Under the pieces are notes generated by a model. That model searched no databases. It saw only the letters and a list, made by a program, of their open reading frames with translations, and was not told where the DNA came from. This document shows positions 42,124-52,723 of a stretch of 64,000 nt of DNA, piece after piece. Each line of letters opens with the position of its first letter. Position 1 is the stretch's first letter. The DNA is from Cercospora beticola. Its lineage: Eukaryota > Ascomycota > Dothideomycetes > Mycosphaerellales > Mycosphaerellaceae. The stretch spans positions 806,001 through 870,000 of the forward strand of contig NC_088938.1 in NCBI RefSeq assembly GCF_033473495.1, read 5' to 3'. The position numbers were made by a program, and so were the translations under genes.

Positions 42124-42969
42124 TTACAGCCAGGTCCAGTAGTGATCTAGCAATGCCATTGCGGTAGACCGTGTGACCTTCTGATCTGTACATTTCTCCC
42201 CCTTTGGATCCGGCGACCTAGTTTGCCATGCTGCTTTGCGATCCAATACTGTCGCCTTCCACTCCTCCGGATTCCGAGGACAATTCTCTTTCCCGCACGG
42301 CGGCTGCTCCGATCTTGGTACTGCATTGGCCTCTGCAGAATGGAATTTGATGTGGGTGAATGCTACGCATCGAAGGTGGATAGGATCTCGCCCCACAGCA
42401 GTTTCACGAATAAGTTCGCCGTCCAGGTTCACGACCAGCATATCTGAAGCTTCCTCCGGCAGACTTTCAAGCCACCGCGTCGTCATCTTTCGTGTCCAGG
42501 AATCTGCTGTGCCACTACCGGGGAGTACGAAGACATTCGAGCCATATGCGATTTCCAAGGTTTCGGCGCGCAGAGCTCTGCAGACTTGAGATAGGGCGAA
42601 TGTACGCTCTGGAATGAGGTGCATTGTTTCGGCTTCTGACCATGCGTCAATTCTAAGGTCTGCTGCTGCCGTATCTTCGTCCACGTGGAATAAGGCGTAA
42701 AGATCGTTATTGTGCGCGTTTTTGATGCTGCCAAAGGACCCGAAACGGTTCGTGATTGGGTCGATGAGCTGGGAGGAGGGCATCGTGAAGCTGTAGATAT
42801 GGTCTCGTATCTCTCGAGGCAGCTTGAAGATCCATCTGTACAGGGGTTTTCGGTTGTGGTTCTCCCGGCTTTTTCGCTCTAGGTCCATCGGCCTATGAAT
42901 ACGCATCAGCTTGGTGACTACACATGCCGAGGCAGAGAGATACCTGATGGGAAGGGACGTAGGTTCCAT
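42124..42969 (-). CDS. 2EXR-like fungal protein of unknown function
   Basis: A 281-residue intronless frame from the ATG at 42969. A FKLPREIRDHIYSFTM helix near residue 50 marks the 2EXR/F-box-like domain common in Pezizomycotina. It is followed by beta-like and helical segments (FALSQVCRALRAETLEIAYGSNVFVLP), an arrangement repeated throughout the family in which LSQVCRxxRxE is the second conserved block. There is no signal peptide. A Cys pair in PPCGKENCPRN near residue 230 is notable but unexplained. The family is expanded in plant-associated fungi and its role is unknown. The other 2EXR-like gene in this window (15598-16755) shares only the entry helix. Confidence 0.75.
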   Translation of the reverse strand: MEPTSLPIRYLSASACVVTKLMRIHRPMDLERKSRENHNRKPLYRWIFKLPREIRDHIYSFTMPSSQLIDPITNRFGSFGSIKNAHNNDLYALFHVDEDTAAADLRIDAWSEAETMHLIPERTFALSQVCRALRAETLEIAYGSNVFVLPGSGTADSWTRKMTTRWLESLPEEASDMLVVNLDGELIRETAVGRDPIHLRCVAFTHIKFHSAEANAVPRSEQPPCGKENCPRNPEEWKATVLDRKAAWQTRSPDPKGEKCTDQKVTRSTAMALLDHYWTWL

Positions 42970-43253
42970 CTTAGTTGACGGCCGTAAAGTCCCAAGTCGG
43001 AATTCAGTAGCAATAGGTCGAGGCTCGGGTTTGGGAGGTCTGATTCACAAGTGTGGCTGCAGCTGGATGCGAAGACGAACGACAGCAGGCCGTAGCACTA
43101 GACTCTTTACGGTTAGTGATCCCACCCCACGTGGAGCTAAGCAGTTGTGGTGAGAGGTTGCAGGAATAGAAGAAAGTAATATTGGAGACTGTAGCGAGTA
43201 CTATGGCAATTTTTGACCCATGGCCAAGACGGAACTTCAAGATTTCTGCCATC
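42970..43253. other. Short intergenic region
   Basis: Under 300 bases, likely promoter of the 2EXR-like gene and 3' flank of the DUF6594 gene. Confidence 0.5.
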
Positions 43254-44204
43254 CTACTGCTGAGATGCTGAGAGGCTAGTGCTTCCGATGAATACCACTT
43301 GTACGGCTGCGAATCTGGATGCGAATATAATACGTCAGCTCAGCATCTTATCGCAAATGGGGTAGACTACACTTACGCTGCACTGGCAGCAAAAATCTCC
43401 GCAGGTCGAGCAGCCGTCAACAACGCCAGGCTGACAGAGAAGACAAACGAAAGCCCCATAGCTGTCAAGATGCGTGCAATCAGATTGCGAATGAAGTACA
43501 GTACGACAATCGCGAGTGTCGGAATGCAAGTCGAAGCGATGACACTTAGCCAACGAGCCGCTCGCCGATACGTCTCGTCGCTCCATTCTACAAGACCTAA
43601 CTCTTCTTGACCAGGAAGGGGACTCCTGGACTGGACTTTGTTGCGATATAGCCAAGGAAGGACTCTTTCCGCAAACCATCGTGTGGCAGAGTCGAAGTCT
43701 CTGCTGTCTAAGGCTACGAGGTCGGAGCTCTCGCTTTCGAGCCATGGAAGGTCTTCGATTCCGGTGAGAAAGTTGTTGCCGCCATCGGCTCTGGCTAGCC
43801 AGTCTTGCAGCAAATTGAGATCGTATCTGTTCGGTTTGGGCAACTTGCATATTTGCGAGTGCTTGAGGAGGGCAGTATCTACCTGGAAGTCAGGCCAGTC
43901 ACATTCTTTGTTATCCTTTTTCCTTACGATACTGGTCCAGATTTTCACGAATCGATTTGATGATCTGCCATTGTTGGCCGTTGTGCTCACTCGACTGGAG
44001 CAAGTCGATAGCCTTCACGTCGTACTTGAGACCGTCGTCTCGATCTAGTGCCGCTTGGACTTCAAGTTGACGTTCCAAGTCCAGTAGCTCGACTTGTCGC
44101 ATCAGCAGGCTGTGAGCCGAAAGACGTGAAAACCGCTTGAACATGGCCATGCTGCTGTGTGGACCCAACAATTGGGCAAGCGCCGGGTAGCCATTCTCCT
44201 TCAT
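43254..44204 (-). CDS. DUF6594-type membrane protein, three exons
   Basis: Exons 44204-43928, 43878-43377 and 43314-43254 join in phase across introns of 49 and 62 nt, giving 279 residues. The spliced chain reads like DUF6594: a start at MKENGYPALAQLLG, MFKRFSRLSAHSLLMRQVELLDLERQLE, a linker, YHTALLKHSQICKLPKPNRYDLNLLQDWL, FLTGIEDLPWL, and two or three hydrophobic helices at the C-terminus (ASTCIPTLAIVVLYFI, AMGLSFVFSVSLALLTAA, AAFAAVQVVFIG). The last exon completes the third helix, so the short unspliced frame lacks it. DUF6594 proteins are fungus-only membrane proteins, and their role is not established to my knowledge. The gene is divergent from the PigL_N-retropepsin gene, with about 200 bases between starts. 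Confidence 0.8.
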
Positions 44205-44406
44205 TTTGTCAATGGGCCAGTAGTATAGTGACCGCACTGTATGTCATTCGAGGCGCTCACTCGCTGAGGATGGCGAGTAGGGCTGGTATACAGCCTGATG
44301 TGGCTCGGCCTGGATGACGAGTGGCGTGCATGGAGGCGCAGAGCTCCTCAGCGGGGACATCACATTGTCAGACTTTTTCAGCTCCTCAAATCATTCAACA
44401 GCAGCA
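44205..44406. promoter_or_regulatory. Bidirectional promoter, DUF6594 / PigL_N-retropepsin
   Basis: About 200 bases between divergent start codons, with no room for separate promoters. If the 44237 Met of the minus gene were used instead, the gap would be even shorter. Confidence 0.5.
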
Positions 44407-45830
44407 ATGTCGGGCATGGAGATAGCGGGACTCGTGCTTAGTGTGTTCCCGTTTGCGGTAAAAGCCTTGGAAGAGGCGGTGGACATTATTGACAAGTACG
44501 ATAATACGACTAAGCACAGTAACTTTAACCTTAGGCAATTCGGACGATCGAAGGCCAAGCGACTTGCGGACCTGCGTAACAGAACTAGAGATGCAATGCT
44601 AGATTATCAAACCGCGCATCTCAATTTGACGACTCTGTTGGCAACGGATGCTCAAGAGCGACTGTCTAGCGCAGAATTAGCTAGGGTGGATCATCTCTGC
44701 AAAAGCTCACTTGCCTTGTGCAGCATGCTGTACGCAGAGAGTGATCAGCTTCTGCGACCAGGGAGGAAAGAAAAGGCCAAGGAGGCTTCGATAGACAGCA
44801 TGGTGAGCATGATTTTGAAGATGACAGACCGTATGAACCGAGAGTGTGCTATCCTGGAACAGTAAGCGGCAGTGGCAAATGTTATGTTTATACTGACATC
44901 TGCTAGACCACTAGAGCGACACCCTTTCGACAGCGAACTTCGAGGCTCGTCGGTGTACAGAGATCGGAACAAGTCACGACAGCCTACGTCTTCCTCTGGC
45001 AATCCAGACGATGCCTTCGCCTCGGACCTTGATTCCCAAGGGACTGCAGACAGTGATCTCCCAACCGATCCGGATAGTGTGTCGATGGGCCCGTTCAGCT
45101 ATTCGTTTCCGGAGGTTCCAACCATATCAAGCACATTCGAAGCCGGCGCAGAAGCTGTGATTGACGATCCGTCTGTGAATAAAGCAGAGAGATTGGTCCT
45201 GGTAGATATGGAGAATGGTCAGTCGAAGGAGGTTACTGCTCTCCTTGACACCGGAGCCACAGTCAATTGTGTTGCAGAAGCAGACGTTTTGCTGTTAGGG
45301 ACGGAGGCAAACATCAGAAAGCTACCGCACCCGAAACCAATCAGGATAGCTAACGATGAGGACATCGAGGCAACACACGTCCTGAAGTGCAGATGGTATT
45401 TCCCAGGCAAGGTCACGGCTTATACGCACATCTTTCACATAGTGCCGGGACTTCCTCGCAGCCTCGTCATTTGTCAACAGGTCATCTTCCAACACAACTT
45501 TCTGACCGAGAATATCGAACTCTGCTCTCTTGGCTTGCCGAAGGAATTGAAAGCCGCACCGGAGCTGTATGTACTGGGAATGGCGACGCAAACTAGAGGT
45601 GAGCTTGTCTGACAAAAGATGATGCGAATGGCAAACGTTAACCTTGACCAGCCAAGAAGGAAGAGCAGTCACAGCAGGCTAAAGCTGCCATGAAAGCGAA
45701 CGAGGCGCAAAGACGGCAAGAGCTGGAAGATATGAAGCAGGCATTCGCCAGACGTGCAGCGGCTGCAGCTTCCAGCTCGGCCGCAAGCGCCTCGACTCAG
45801 CAGTCGGGCTCATCGAGCACACAAACCTGA
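44407..45830 (+). CDS. PigL_N/STAND-type N-terminal domain fused to retropepsin-like domain
   Basis: Exons 44407-44861, 44907-45598 and 45652-45830 join in phase across introns of 45 and 53 nt, giving 441 residues. The N-terminus MSGMEIAGLVLSVFPFAVKALEEAVD is the amphipathic opening of the fungal STAND N-terminal domain (PigL_N type, close in appearance to HeLo-like domains), continuing helically to about residue 150. After a Ser/Asp-rich linker comes a beta-rich segment with LLDTGATVNCV (Asp266), the DTGA active-site signature of a single-lobe retropepsin-like aspartic protease, which acts as a dimer. The third exon adds a Gln/Glu/Ala-rich coiled coil and Ser/Gln tail. There is no reverse transcriptase or integrase around it, so it is a host gene with a domesticated or related protease fold. 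Function unknown. Confidence 0.72.
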
Positions 45831-46162
45831 AGGGCAATGTAGGGCTGGGGATGCAGGGCTGTTTGATTCAAAGTGCATATTCTTGGCTGTCCACGTGTCG
45901 AAGTGCTTGTCATTGAGGAGTGAGATCGAATCTGAGACTGTTCAGCGGGGCTATAGATGGCAAAGTATGCAACATTACAGCTCACCAACTACCTGAAGTT
46001 TGGTGCCATGGCCATAGTATCCCTCGCTTTCCAGGTAGGCGAGCAATAGTCATTGCAGTATGTTCCAACCTAGAATCCTTGCATATGAAAGCCAGTCGAT
46101 ACCCCAATGAACGCCGCCCGTGCTCTCCACGCTATGCTCGCTGAGGCCATTAAGACAACATC
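45831..46162. other. Convergent intergenic region
   Basis: About 330 bases with nothing recognised; 3' flanks of both neighbours. Confidence 0.5.
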
Positions 46163-46880
46163 TTACACCAATTTCTCCTGCTCTCCATAACCACCCTTCT
46201 TCTCGTCTGTCCACTCTCGGATCTGAATTTCTCTCAATTTGGCCTCCTTCTCCTCATCGTCCTTGATGATCGCCATGACCCGATCGTGCGGCGTCTCACC
46301 CTGGGCCTTGCTATGACCAGCCGCAAAGTTCGACCATGTCTTGGCAACCTTTGGTGCTTTGGCTGGTTTCTGTTTTGGTTGCTCAGGCTCAACACCGCCG
46401 AGCATGGGGAAAGGATTCTCATTTGAGTAGCCGATGATGTAAGGTCTGAAGCCCTCTTCTGAGAGAGAGTCGAACATTTCCTTGACGGCTTCCCATTTGT
46501 GGAGAGGGAAGTCTTTTTGGCCTTGAGTGCCGGTATGCTGCGATGAATTAGCTATGTTCGTGGATGGAGCCTGATGACCAGGTCTTCACGCATGGACTGG
46601 GGCCTGAGGCGGCATCTTGGCATGCGAATCGAGTGGTGGTTGTACGTACTGTGAAGAAGACAATTCTGAGATAGCCGCCTGGCAGATCTGTGACACTCCA
46701 GACATCTGCTCTACCTAATCGCGAAAGTGCTTGTAACTTGTACTTCTGCCATGTTGGCATCTTGTCCTCGAAGCCGCCGAAAGTCCTGTTGTCGAAAAAG
46801 ACCTGGATCTCGCCAGGATCGTAGCGGCCGGCATGTTGAGGATCGAACTTGTCGAGTTCTTCGCGTGTTGTGTATGCCAT
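46163..46880 (-). CDS. Conserved fungal protein of unknown function, two exons
   Basis: Exons 46880-46650 and 46537-46163 join across a 112-nt intron (GTACGT donor, GCTAATTC branch-like site, GCAG acceptor) in phase, giving 201 residues. The splice is convincing because it links VFFT with THTGTQGQKDFPLHKWEAVKEMF and removes a motif-free stretch. The chain has short conserved-looking blocks (FFDNRTFGGFEDKMPTWQ, DLPGGYLRIVFFT, PYIIGYSNENPFP) and a Lys/Glu-rich helical end. There is no signal peptide or membrane segment. I do not know its function. The gene is divergent from HRQ1 across about 520 bases. Confidence 0.72.
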
Positions 46881-47404
46881 ATTGGAGATAGATATGCCTT
46901 TGATTACTGGAATGATGTTCGTCGCGAGGATCGACAGTTCTTATGTATAAGTGATTCAAGGCGGAAGGTGCTTGGTGAGACTCTTGAGAATTGCGTGGCA
47001 GTGGCGGAAAGTTGGCTGTGTAAGTTCTTGGACTACGCCATGACAGTCTTGCACTCGGAACCAAGTGGTAGATGGACAGTTCTTCCTGACTTTCGATACC
47101 AGGGATACTCGCTTTGCTATAGCCGGTACCTTTGCGCGATATACGTCCACATCTCTTCTCGCGGCTGGTTTGTCATCGGCAAGAGTCGGTCCGATCGGAT
47201 GTCGGGAGGCAGAAAATACAGTCACGTGTGCGCGAGCCTCAGCGCGTTACATTCGTGTTCAAGCCGCGCCACGCCATGTCGTCACGATCTTGAGTGAGGA
47301 CAATGGGTTGTGCGAGGGAAGCTGCTGGACAGCGGATGAACATGCAACGCTGACCGGATGACAACACAGAAGGAGGAATACAGCACTGCCCGCACCAAAT
47401 AGAA
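46881..47404. other. Divergent promoter region, unknown gene / HRQ1
   Basis: About 520 bases. A + strand frame (46833-47297) overlaps the neighbour's start and carries no motif; not supported as a gene. Confidence 0.5.
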
Positions 47405-50400
47405 ATGGTCAAGCTGCAGGCAGCGACCGTCGCGCCACGCCTGGCTGGCAACACGAAGAAGAGAAAGCGACAGACGGTTGAAGCGGCGACAGAAGAAGTC
47501 AACGGGCAAGATACACCTCCTGACACCGAGGGTACCACCGAAGGCACCACTACAGTCCCCACGAAAGAGCACGATGGAGGCAAGAAGCCGCGTAGAACGA
47601 CGAAGAAGGGAAACAAGCCATCGCTGCAGCGAAATAACTCCTCTGCTGTGGTGGAGTCTACAATACCATGGCCGTCCGAGTTTACAGCTTTGCAACAAGT
47701 CTTTCGGGCTCTCAACCTAGTGTACACGTTCTGCTGTACGCGCAAACATTTCGCTACTACGATCGAAAACCTACGAACCACAGTCGAGAAGAACATTGGC
47801 CGAGAGCTGCTGGTGACGGATGTAGCAAAAGTGAAATGGCTGTTCCCGCAGGCAGTAAATTTCCTCTATGTCGATGAGACATTGCTAGAGGTCGCACTCA
47901 TGGGCGAAGAGGACTACCGGGGCAAGAAAGCTGCCAATGATTTCTTCCCATCGAACCCCGCCGAGGAGCGCAATGTGCGCGAGGGCATGGGGAAGGAGGA
48001 GCATAAAGAGGTGCTCTACTTTGAGTTCGTGGACGGTGACTTGAAGCGGCATGTGGAGGACCCCGTAACTGGCGAAGCTGTGAAGCCGAAGACCAAGATT
48101 CGGAACGAGGACCTTAAGATGCCAGTGTTTAGCCAGAAGCAAATGATGAAGCTCATCGACAAGCGGAACGTAAAGTTTACGTCTGTGGTGAATGCATGGC
48201 TAAACAAGTGCGCTGAGCAAGGTTTTGATCCTGTGCAGAAAATGGAAGAGGAGTACAAGCAGTATATTCCGACGCCCAGTTACAGCAGAGCTGCTTCACC
48301 TGCACTCGAGGACACGTTGCCCAAGAGCATACCTGAGGAGAGGAAGACCATCTCTGAGATCGTGGAAGAGCTCAAAGGACTGGAATGGTACACAGGTCAG
48401 ATTGTGCCTGACGGACATCGTGTCTTCGACCCGCAACAGCCCGTCTATGGCGAGCTGAACTTTGAGTTGAGCCAGGAGCTGGTCAACGCATTGTACAACA
48501 CTCGCAACATACAGTCATTATACAGTCATCAAGCCGAGGCCATCAATGCTCTCAACGAAGGCCATAACGTGATTGTGGCGACATCAACCAGTTCCGGCAA
48601 GTCTCTCATTTATCAACTCCCAGTTCTGAATGCGCTCGAATCCGATCCAAACACTCGCGCCATGTACATATTCCCCACGAAAGCGCTCGCGCAGGATCAA
48701 CGTCGGAGCATGAAAGCTATACTGGGGTACCTATCTGGCCTGGAAGACACCATGGTCGAGACTTTCGATGGAGATACCCCCTTTTCTGATCGCAACTACA
48801 TTCGAGATGAGGCTCGTATAATCTTCACCAATCCAGACATGCTGCATCTCACGATACTGCCACAAGAAGAAGCATGGCGGACGTTTCTCAAGAACCTGCG
48901 CTACGTGGTGATGGACGAACTGCACGTCTATAATGGACTGTTCGGTGCTCACGTTGCCTTCATAATGCGACGCTTGAGACGAATATGCGCGGCGGTGGGG
49001 AACCGCAAAGTAAAATTCATCTCGTGCTCAGCAACTGTAGCAAATCCAGAGGAGCACATGCGGACCATATTCGGCATCGAAGACATCAAGCTTATTGACT
49101 TCGATGGCTCACCTTGTGGTCGCAAAGAGTTCGTTTGCTGGAACACTCCATACAAAGATCCTGGCGACCCCACGAGTGGTCGTGGGGACACGTTCATGGA
49201 GACTGCGCGTCTGTTCTGCCAGCTTGTCCTTCGCGGTGTGCGGGTCATTACATTTTGCCGGATCCGAAAGCAATGCGAGATCCTGGTTGGTGCCATCAAG
49301 AACGAGTTGGAGTCTCTCGGTCGCACAGAGGTCATGAATCGCATCATGGCATACCGAGGAGGCTACACTGCACAGGACCGAAGGCGGATTGAGAAAGAGA
49401 TGTTTGAGGGCAAGCTAGTCGGCATAATAGGAACCAGTGCTCTGGAACTAGGAGTCGATATTGGCAGCCTAGACGCCGTGATATCGCATGGGTTTCCGTA
49501 CACGATCGCCAATCTGCGACAGCAATCTGGGCGAGCTGGCCGACGGAACAAGGACAGCGCTTCATTTCTGGTAGGAGATTGCTTTCCCACGGATCAGTAC
49601 TTTATGGCAAATCCAGATGAGATCTTCACGCGCCCGAACTGCGAGCTTCAAGTCGACCTGACCAACTTGCTGGTTCTTGAAGGTCATGTGCAATGTGCGG
49701 CATTCGAGATGCCCATTTCTGCTGACGAAGATGAGAAATACTTCTCGAAGCAACTGTCGGAGCTTTGCGAAGATCGCCTTCGCAAGGACAATCTAGGCTT
49801 CTACCACACAGCTGAGCGATTCTTGCCACATCCATCACGGAGCGTGGCGATTCGCGATACTGAGGACAATCATTTCGCAATCATCGACACTACGCACGGT
49901 CGCAACGTGGTGCTTGAAGAGCTAGAAGCCAGCCGGGCTTTCTTCACGATCTACGAAGGTGGTATCTTCTTGCACCAGGGCAAGAAGTATCTGGTCAAGC
50001 AAATGTCCACAGAACAGATGATAGCCAAAGTCGAGCTTGTCAAGGTGGACTGGATCACTCAGCAACGAGACTTTACAGACATTGATCCCATCGAGACAGA
50101 AGCCATTCGGCGAATACCCGGCAGCCTTAGCAGAGCCTTCTTCGGCACTATCAAGATTCTGCAGAATGTGTTTGGCTTCTTCAAGCTTGACAAGAAGAAT
50201 CGTATACTGGATGCCGTACAAGTCGACAATCCTCCCATTATAATCTTCAGCAAGGGCATGTGGCTTGATGTACCTCGAGGTGCGATCGAGATCTTGAATA
50301 GCAGAAGACTCAACTTGGCTGCTGGTATCCATGCTGCCGAGCACGCGATCTTGTCGCTGATGCCCAACTTTGTCATCAGCATGCCCGGAGATGTCAAAAC

Positions 50401-50923
50401 AGAATGCAAAGTCGCCATTAAAGAGTTCTCCAAGAAGGAGACGAGTCGCAAGAGGCCTGCTCGATTAACCTTTTACGATGACAAAGGCGGGCAGCATGGA
50501 TCCGGCATTGCTGCAAAGGCATTCGAGTTCATTGATCTGCTTTTGAATCAGGCGTGCGATCGTGTCGAAGCCTGCCATTGCCTAGAGGGCTGTCTGGAAT
50601 GTTGCTGCAGTGAGCGGTGCAAGGAAGCGAACCAGGTCATGTCGAAGGCTGGCGCGGAAGTCATTTTGAAGTCACTGCTGGGCAAGGAAATTGACGTCGA
50701 CAATTTGCCTTGGGGTCCCGAAGACGAAAGAACGCCAGCCGGTATCGAAACTGTCATCTTCGCAAACGAAGTGAGGCCAAGAGCAGGTGCGAGGGTTGAT
50801 ATCATTGAGGTTCAGCGAGACGAGAATGGGAGAGACACGAGGCGGTATATCGTAGGCGGGATGGGTGGCGACGAGGATGAACCCATTGTCATTAAGGATG
50901 AGCCGGTGGACGATGACGACTGA
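47405..50923 (+). CDS. HRQ1: RecQ4-like DEAD/DEAH DNA helicase Hrq1
   Basis: A 1172-residue intronless frame. A disordered basic N-terminus is followed by the Hrq1-specific region (about 70-330), then helicase lobe 1 with YSHQAEAIN (Q-motif-like), Walker A TSTSSGKSLIYQ (about residue 395), MDELHVYNG (DEVH-type box II, about 502) and SCSATVANP. Lobe 2 has ITFCRIRKQCEILV, GTSALELGVDIGSLD and QQSGRAGRRN. The C-terminal DUF1998 part contains a Cys cluster near 1056-1072 (CHCLEGCLECCCSERC). Hrq1 is a 3'-5' helicase acting in interstrand crosslink repair and telomere maintenance. The end is acidic with IVIKDEP, which fits a SUMO-acceptor psi-K-x-E pattern. Length and order agree with fungal Hrq1. 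Confidence 0.94.
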   Translation: MVKLQAATVAPRLAGNTKKRKRQTVEAATEEVNGQDTPPDTEGTTEGTTTVPTKEHDGGKKPRRTTKKGNKPSLQRNNSSAVVESTIPWPSEFTALQQVFRALNLVYTFCCTRKHFATTIENLRTTVEKNIGRELLVTDVAKVKWLFPQAVNFLYVDETLLEVALMGEEDYRGKKAANDFFPSNPAEERNVREGMGKEEHKEVLYFEFVDGDLKRHVEDPVTGEAVKPKTKIRNEDLKMPVFSQKQMMKLIDKRNVKFTSVVNAWLNKCAEQGFDPVQKMEEEYKQYIPTPSYSRAASPALEDTLPKSIPEERKTISEIVEELKGLEWYTGQIVPDGHRVFDPQQPVYGELNFELSQELVNALYNTRNIQSLYSHQAEAINALNEGHNVIVATSTSSGKSLIYQLPVLNALESDPNTRAMYIFPTKALAQDQRRSMKAILGYLSGLEDTMVETFDGDTPFSDRNYIRDEARIIFTNPDMLHLTILPQEEAWRTFLKNLRYVVMDELHVYNGLFGAHVAFIMRRLRRICAAVGNRKVKFISCSATVANPEEHMRTIFGIEDIKLIDFDGSPCGRKEFVCWNTPYKDPGDPTSGRGDTFMETARLFCQLVLRGVRVITFCRIRKQCEILVGAIKNELESLGRTEVMNRIMAYRGGYTAQDRRRIEKEMFEGKLVGIIGTSALELGVDIGSLDAVISHGFPYTIANLRQQSGRAGRRNKDSASFLVGDCFPTDQYFMANPDEIFTRPNCELQVDLTNLLVLEGHVQCAAFEMPISADEDEKYFSKQLSELCEDRLRKDNLGFYHTAERFLPHPSRSVAIRDTEDNHFAIIDTTHGRNVVLEELEASRAFFTIYEGGIFLHQGKKYLVKQMSTEQMIAKVELVKVDWITQQRDFTDIDPIETEAIRRIPGSLSRAFFGTIKILQNVFGFFKLDKKNRILDAVQVDNPPIIIFSKGMWLDVPRGAIEILNSRRLNLAAGIHAAEHAILSLMPNFVISMPGDVKTECKVAIKEFSKKETSRKRPARLTFYDDKGGQHGSGIAAKAFEFIDLLLNQACDRVEACHCLEGCLECCCSERCKEANQVMSKAGAEVILKSLLGKEIDVDNLPWGPEDERTPAGIETVIFANEVRPRAGARVDIIEVQRDENGRDTRRYIVGGMGGDEDEPIVIKDEPVDDDD

Positions 50924-51778
50924 AACCCGGTATGAAGGTATTGGTTGTGTCAAATATTGCCACACTCAGCTGCGCATAAAAAGACCCTTCAGTTTCTCAA
51001 GCTGTGCAAGTCCCTGTTCAAAACCCAAAGTACGAGCCGGAGGCGCTGTAAAGACTTATGGCTCTGCGCAATCCGCATGCTAATCGCCAATGCTACCATG
51101 TCGAGGCATTTTTCGCATAACCATGACCAAAAAACCACCTAGTAGGACTCATCGTGATGGTATTCGCACCTAGAGCGTAGAGTTGCATCTAGTCCGCCGC
51201 TCCCATCGCGATGCCACCTTCCAGCATCGATGTCATGCACGGTACGATGGTGCGGCTTGAGCACACAAGGAACCAGGTACTGCAGCATCTAGTCGGTACG
51301 TCTGTCCACAACTCCATCTTACCAAGATTCCGTCATCCGCAAGGCTCCGCTGGAATCTCGATCATTCGAGCGGTTCTCATCCGGAGCATCCGGGCTGGAA
51401 GGGCTTCCAGAGACGCTTCACTTCTTGAGGCCAGCGCTGGTGTATCTATGCTAATCCGCTTGTAGTGCTTAGATGTAAGCCTCAACAAGCAAAGCATCAA
51501 GTCGAAGCGTTCGGACGCTGCACAAAAATGAATGTGTGCATTTCATGGAGCGAAATGACACGGATAGCAGTTGCTGTCCCGACACACGAACTCTTAATTT
51601 TCAGCCCTCTTGATGACAGAGCTATTTGTGCGAGGCAGCCCGGTAAAGTGGTCAGATGCTTGTTTGTCCTTGCCGCTTCTCTTTTTCAAAGCGAATCGAG
51701 CCTCATGTCGAACTTGCGATGACTTGTCCTCGGCGTATGTCGGTGCGCTGTCTCTGATCCACAACGCGAGCTGGTATT
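50924..51778. other. Convergent intergenic region
   Basis: About 850 bases between two gene ends. The + frames 51211-51465 and 51465-51722 have no motifs. I see nothing else. Confidence 0.5.
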
Positions 51779-52723
51779 TCACTTTCGTCTTGCCATAAGC
51801 AACGCGGAGCCCCATTCGATGTACACATTGTTCTCCTCAGCCTTGAAGTGTTTATCAGTCTGAGCGATCTCATCGAACATCTGATCCACAATATCGCCTT
51901 GGCCACCTTTCGATCGAGCCTCTTGCCCAGGATGCTCTTCTTTCCAGCCATGATAAGACGACCAAGTTCGAACGTATTCCTTACATTCGCCAACAGTCAC
52001 AGTCCGCTTCATGAAGAGAGTCCCCTCTCCAGATTCTGGCCCATTGGTACCTGGCTCGTACTCGATACGTTGCACGTCTTGCCAATCCGCTCTCGGGGGT
52101 CGAATGATGTGCAGCTTTTCTTGCACGTACGATCGCCCGGGCTGCGGCCAGTATATTCCCAACTTGTCTGGATGCTCGTTGTATGCATAATGCTGTAAGA
52201 TCTTGCTCGCTTCAGGGAAATCTGGGAAAACGTGGTCTTTGTATCCCCAGAACGCCATCGTGCCTCCTGGTCGTACGATTCGCTTCAATTCGGGCCAGAG
52301 TTTGTCGTAGTCGAACCAATGTGCTGCTTGTGCTGCTGTCACACAATCGACCTCTCCGTCTTTGATGAATGGCGAGCTTTCTCCTGAAGCTTGCTGGAAG
52401 CTCAAGTTGCTTAGTTTGTCCTTGGCGTCTGCAGAATCATTTGCATTTTGGGCCTGAGATATCATGCCCGCCGAAGGATCAGTCCCAATCACCCTGTCGA
52501 AGCGTTTACTTAATGCCCGGCTCGCGATGCCAGTACCGCAGCCCAGGTCTAGGCATAACTTCTTGGGGCCTTGATGGTAGTGAAGGACTGCATCGTACAA
52601 GGCAGTTGGGTAGTTTGGTCTGAAGGCGGCATATGTTGAGTGGCCAAAAGTGGCTTTGCTGATATATTCTTAGCATTTCCACCGATGAACAAGAATCTGA
52701 AGAACTCACGCGAAGGTCGCCAT
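51779..52723 (-). CDS. SAM-dependent methyltransferase, trans-aconitate methyltransferase-like
   Basis: A 14-nt first exon (52723-52710, MATFA) and a main exon (52658-51779) join across a 51-nt intron (GTGAGT/TATCAG), giving 297 residues. The join restores the conserved N-terminus ATFGHSTYAAFRPNYPTALYDAVL. Motif I is LDLGCGTG (41-48), followed by RVIGTDPSAGMI for the acidic loop, FQQASGE, and DCVTAAQAAHWFD with the post-II strand. The fold is a class I SAM methyltransferase of the TMT1 type (trans-aconitate 3-methyltransferase) found in many ascomycetes; the substrate here is not certain. A terminal strand NNVYIEWGSALLMARR is typical of the group. It is a cytosolic protein without signal sequence. 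Confidence 0.87.

Noticed and set aside
46833..47297. A 154-codon plus frame upstream of HRQ1
   Set aside because: Overlaps the start of the divergent spliced gene and lacks motifs; more likely promoter sequence.
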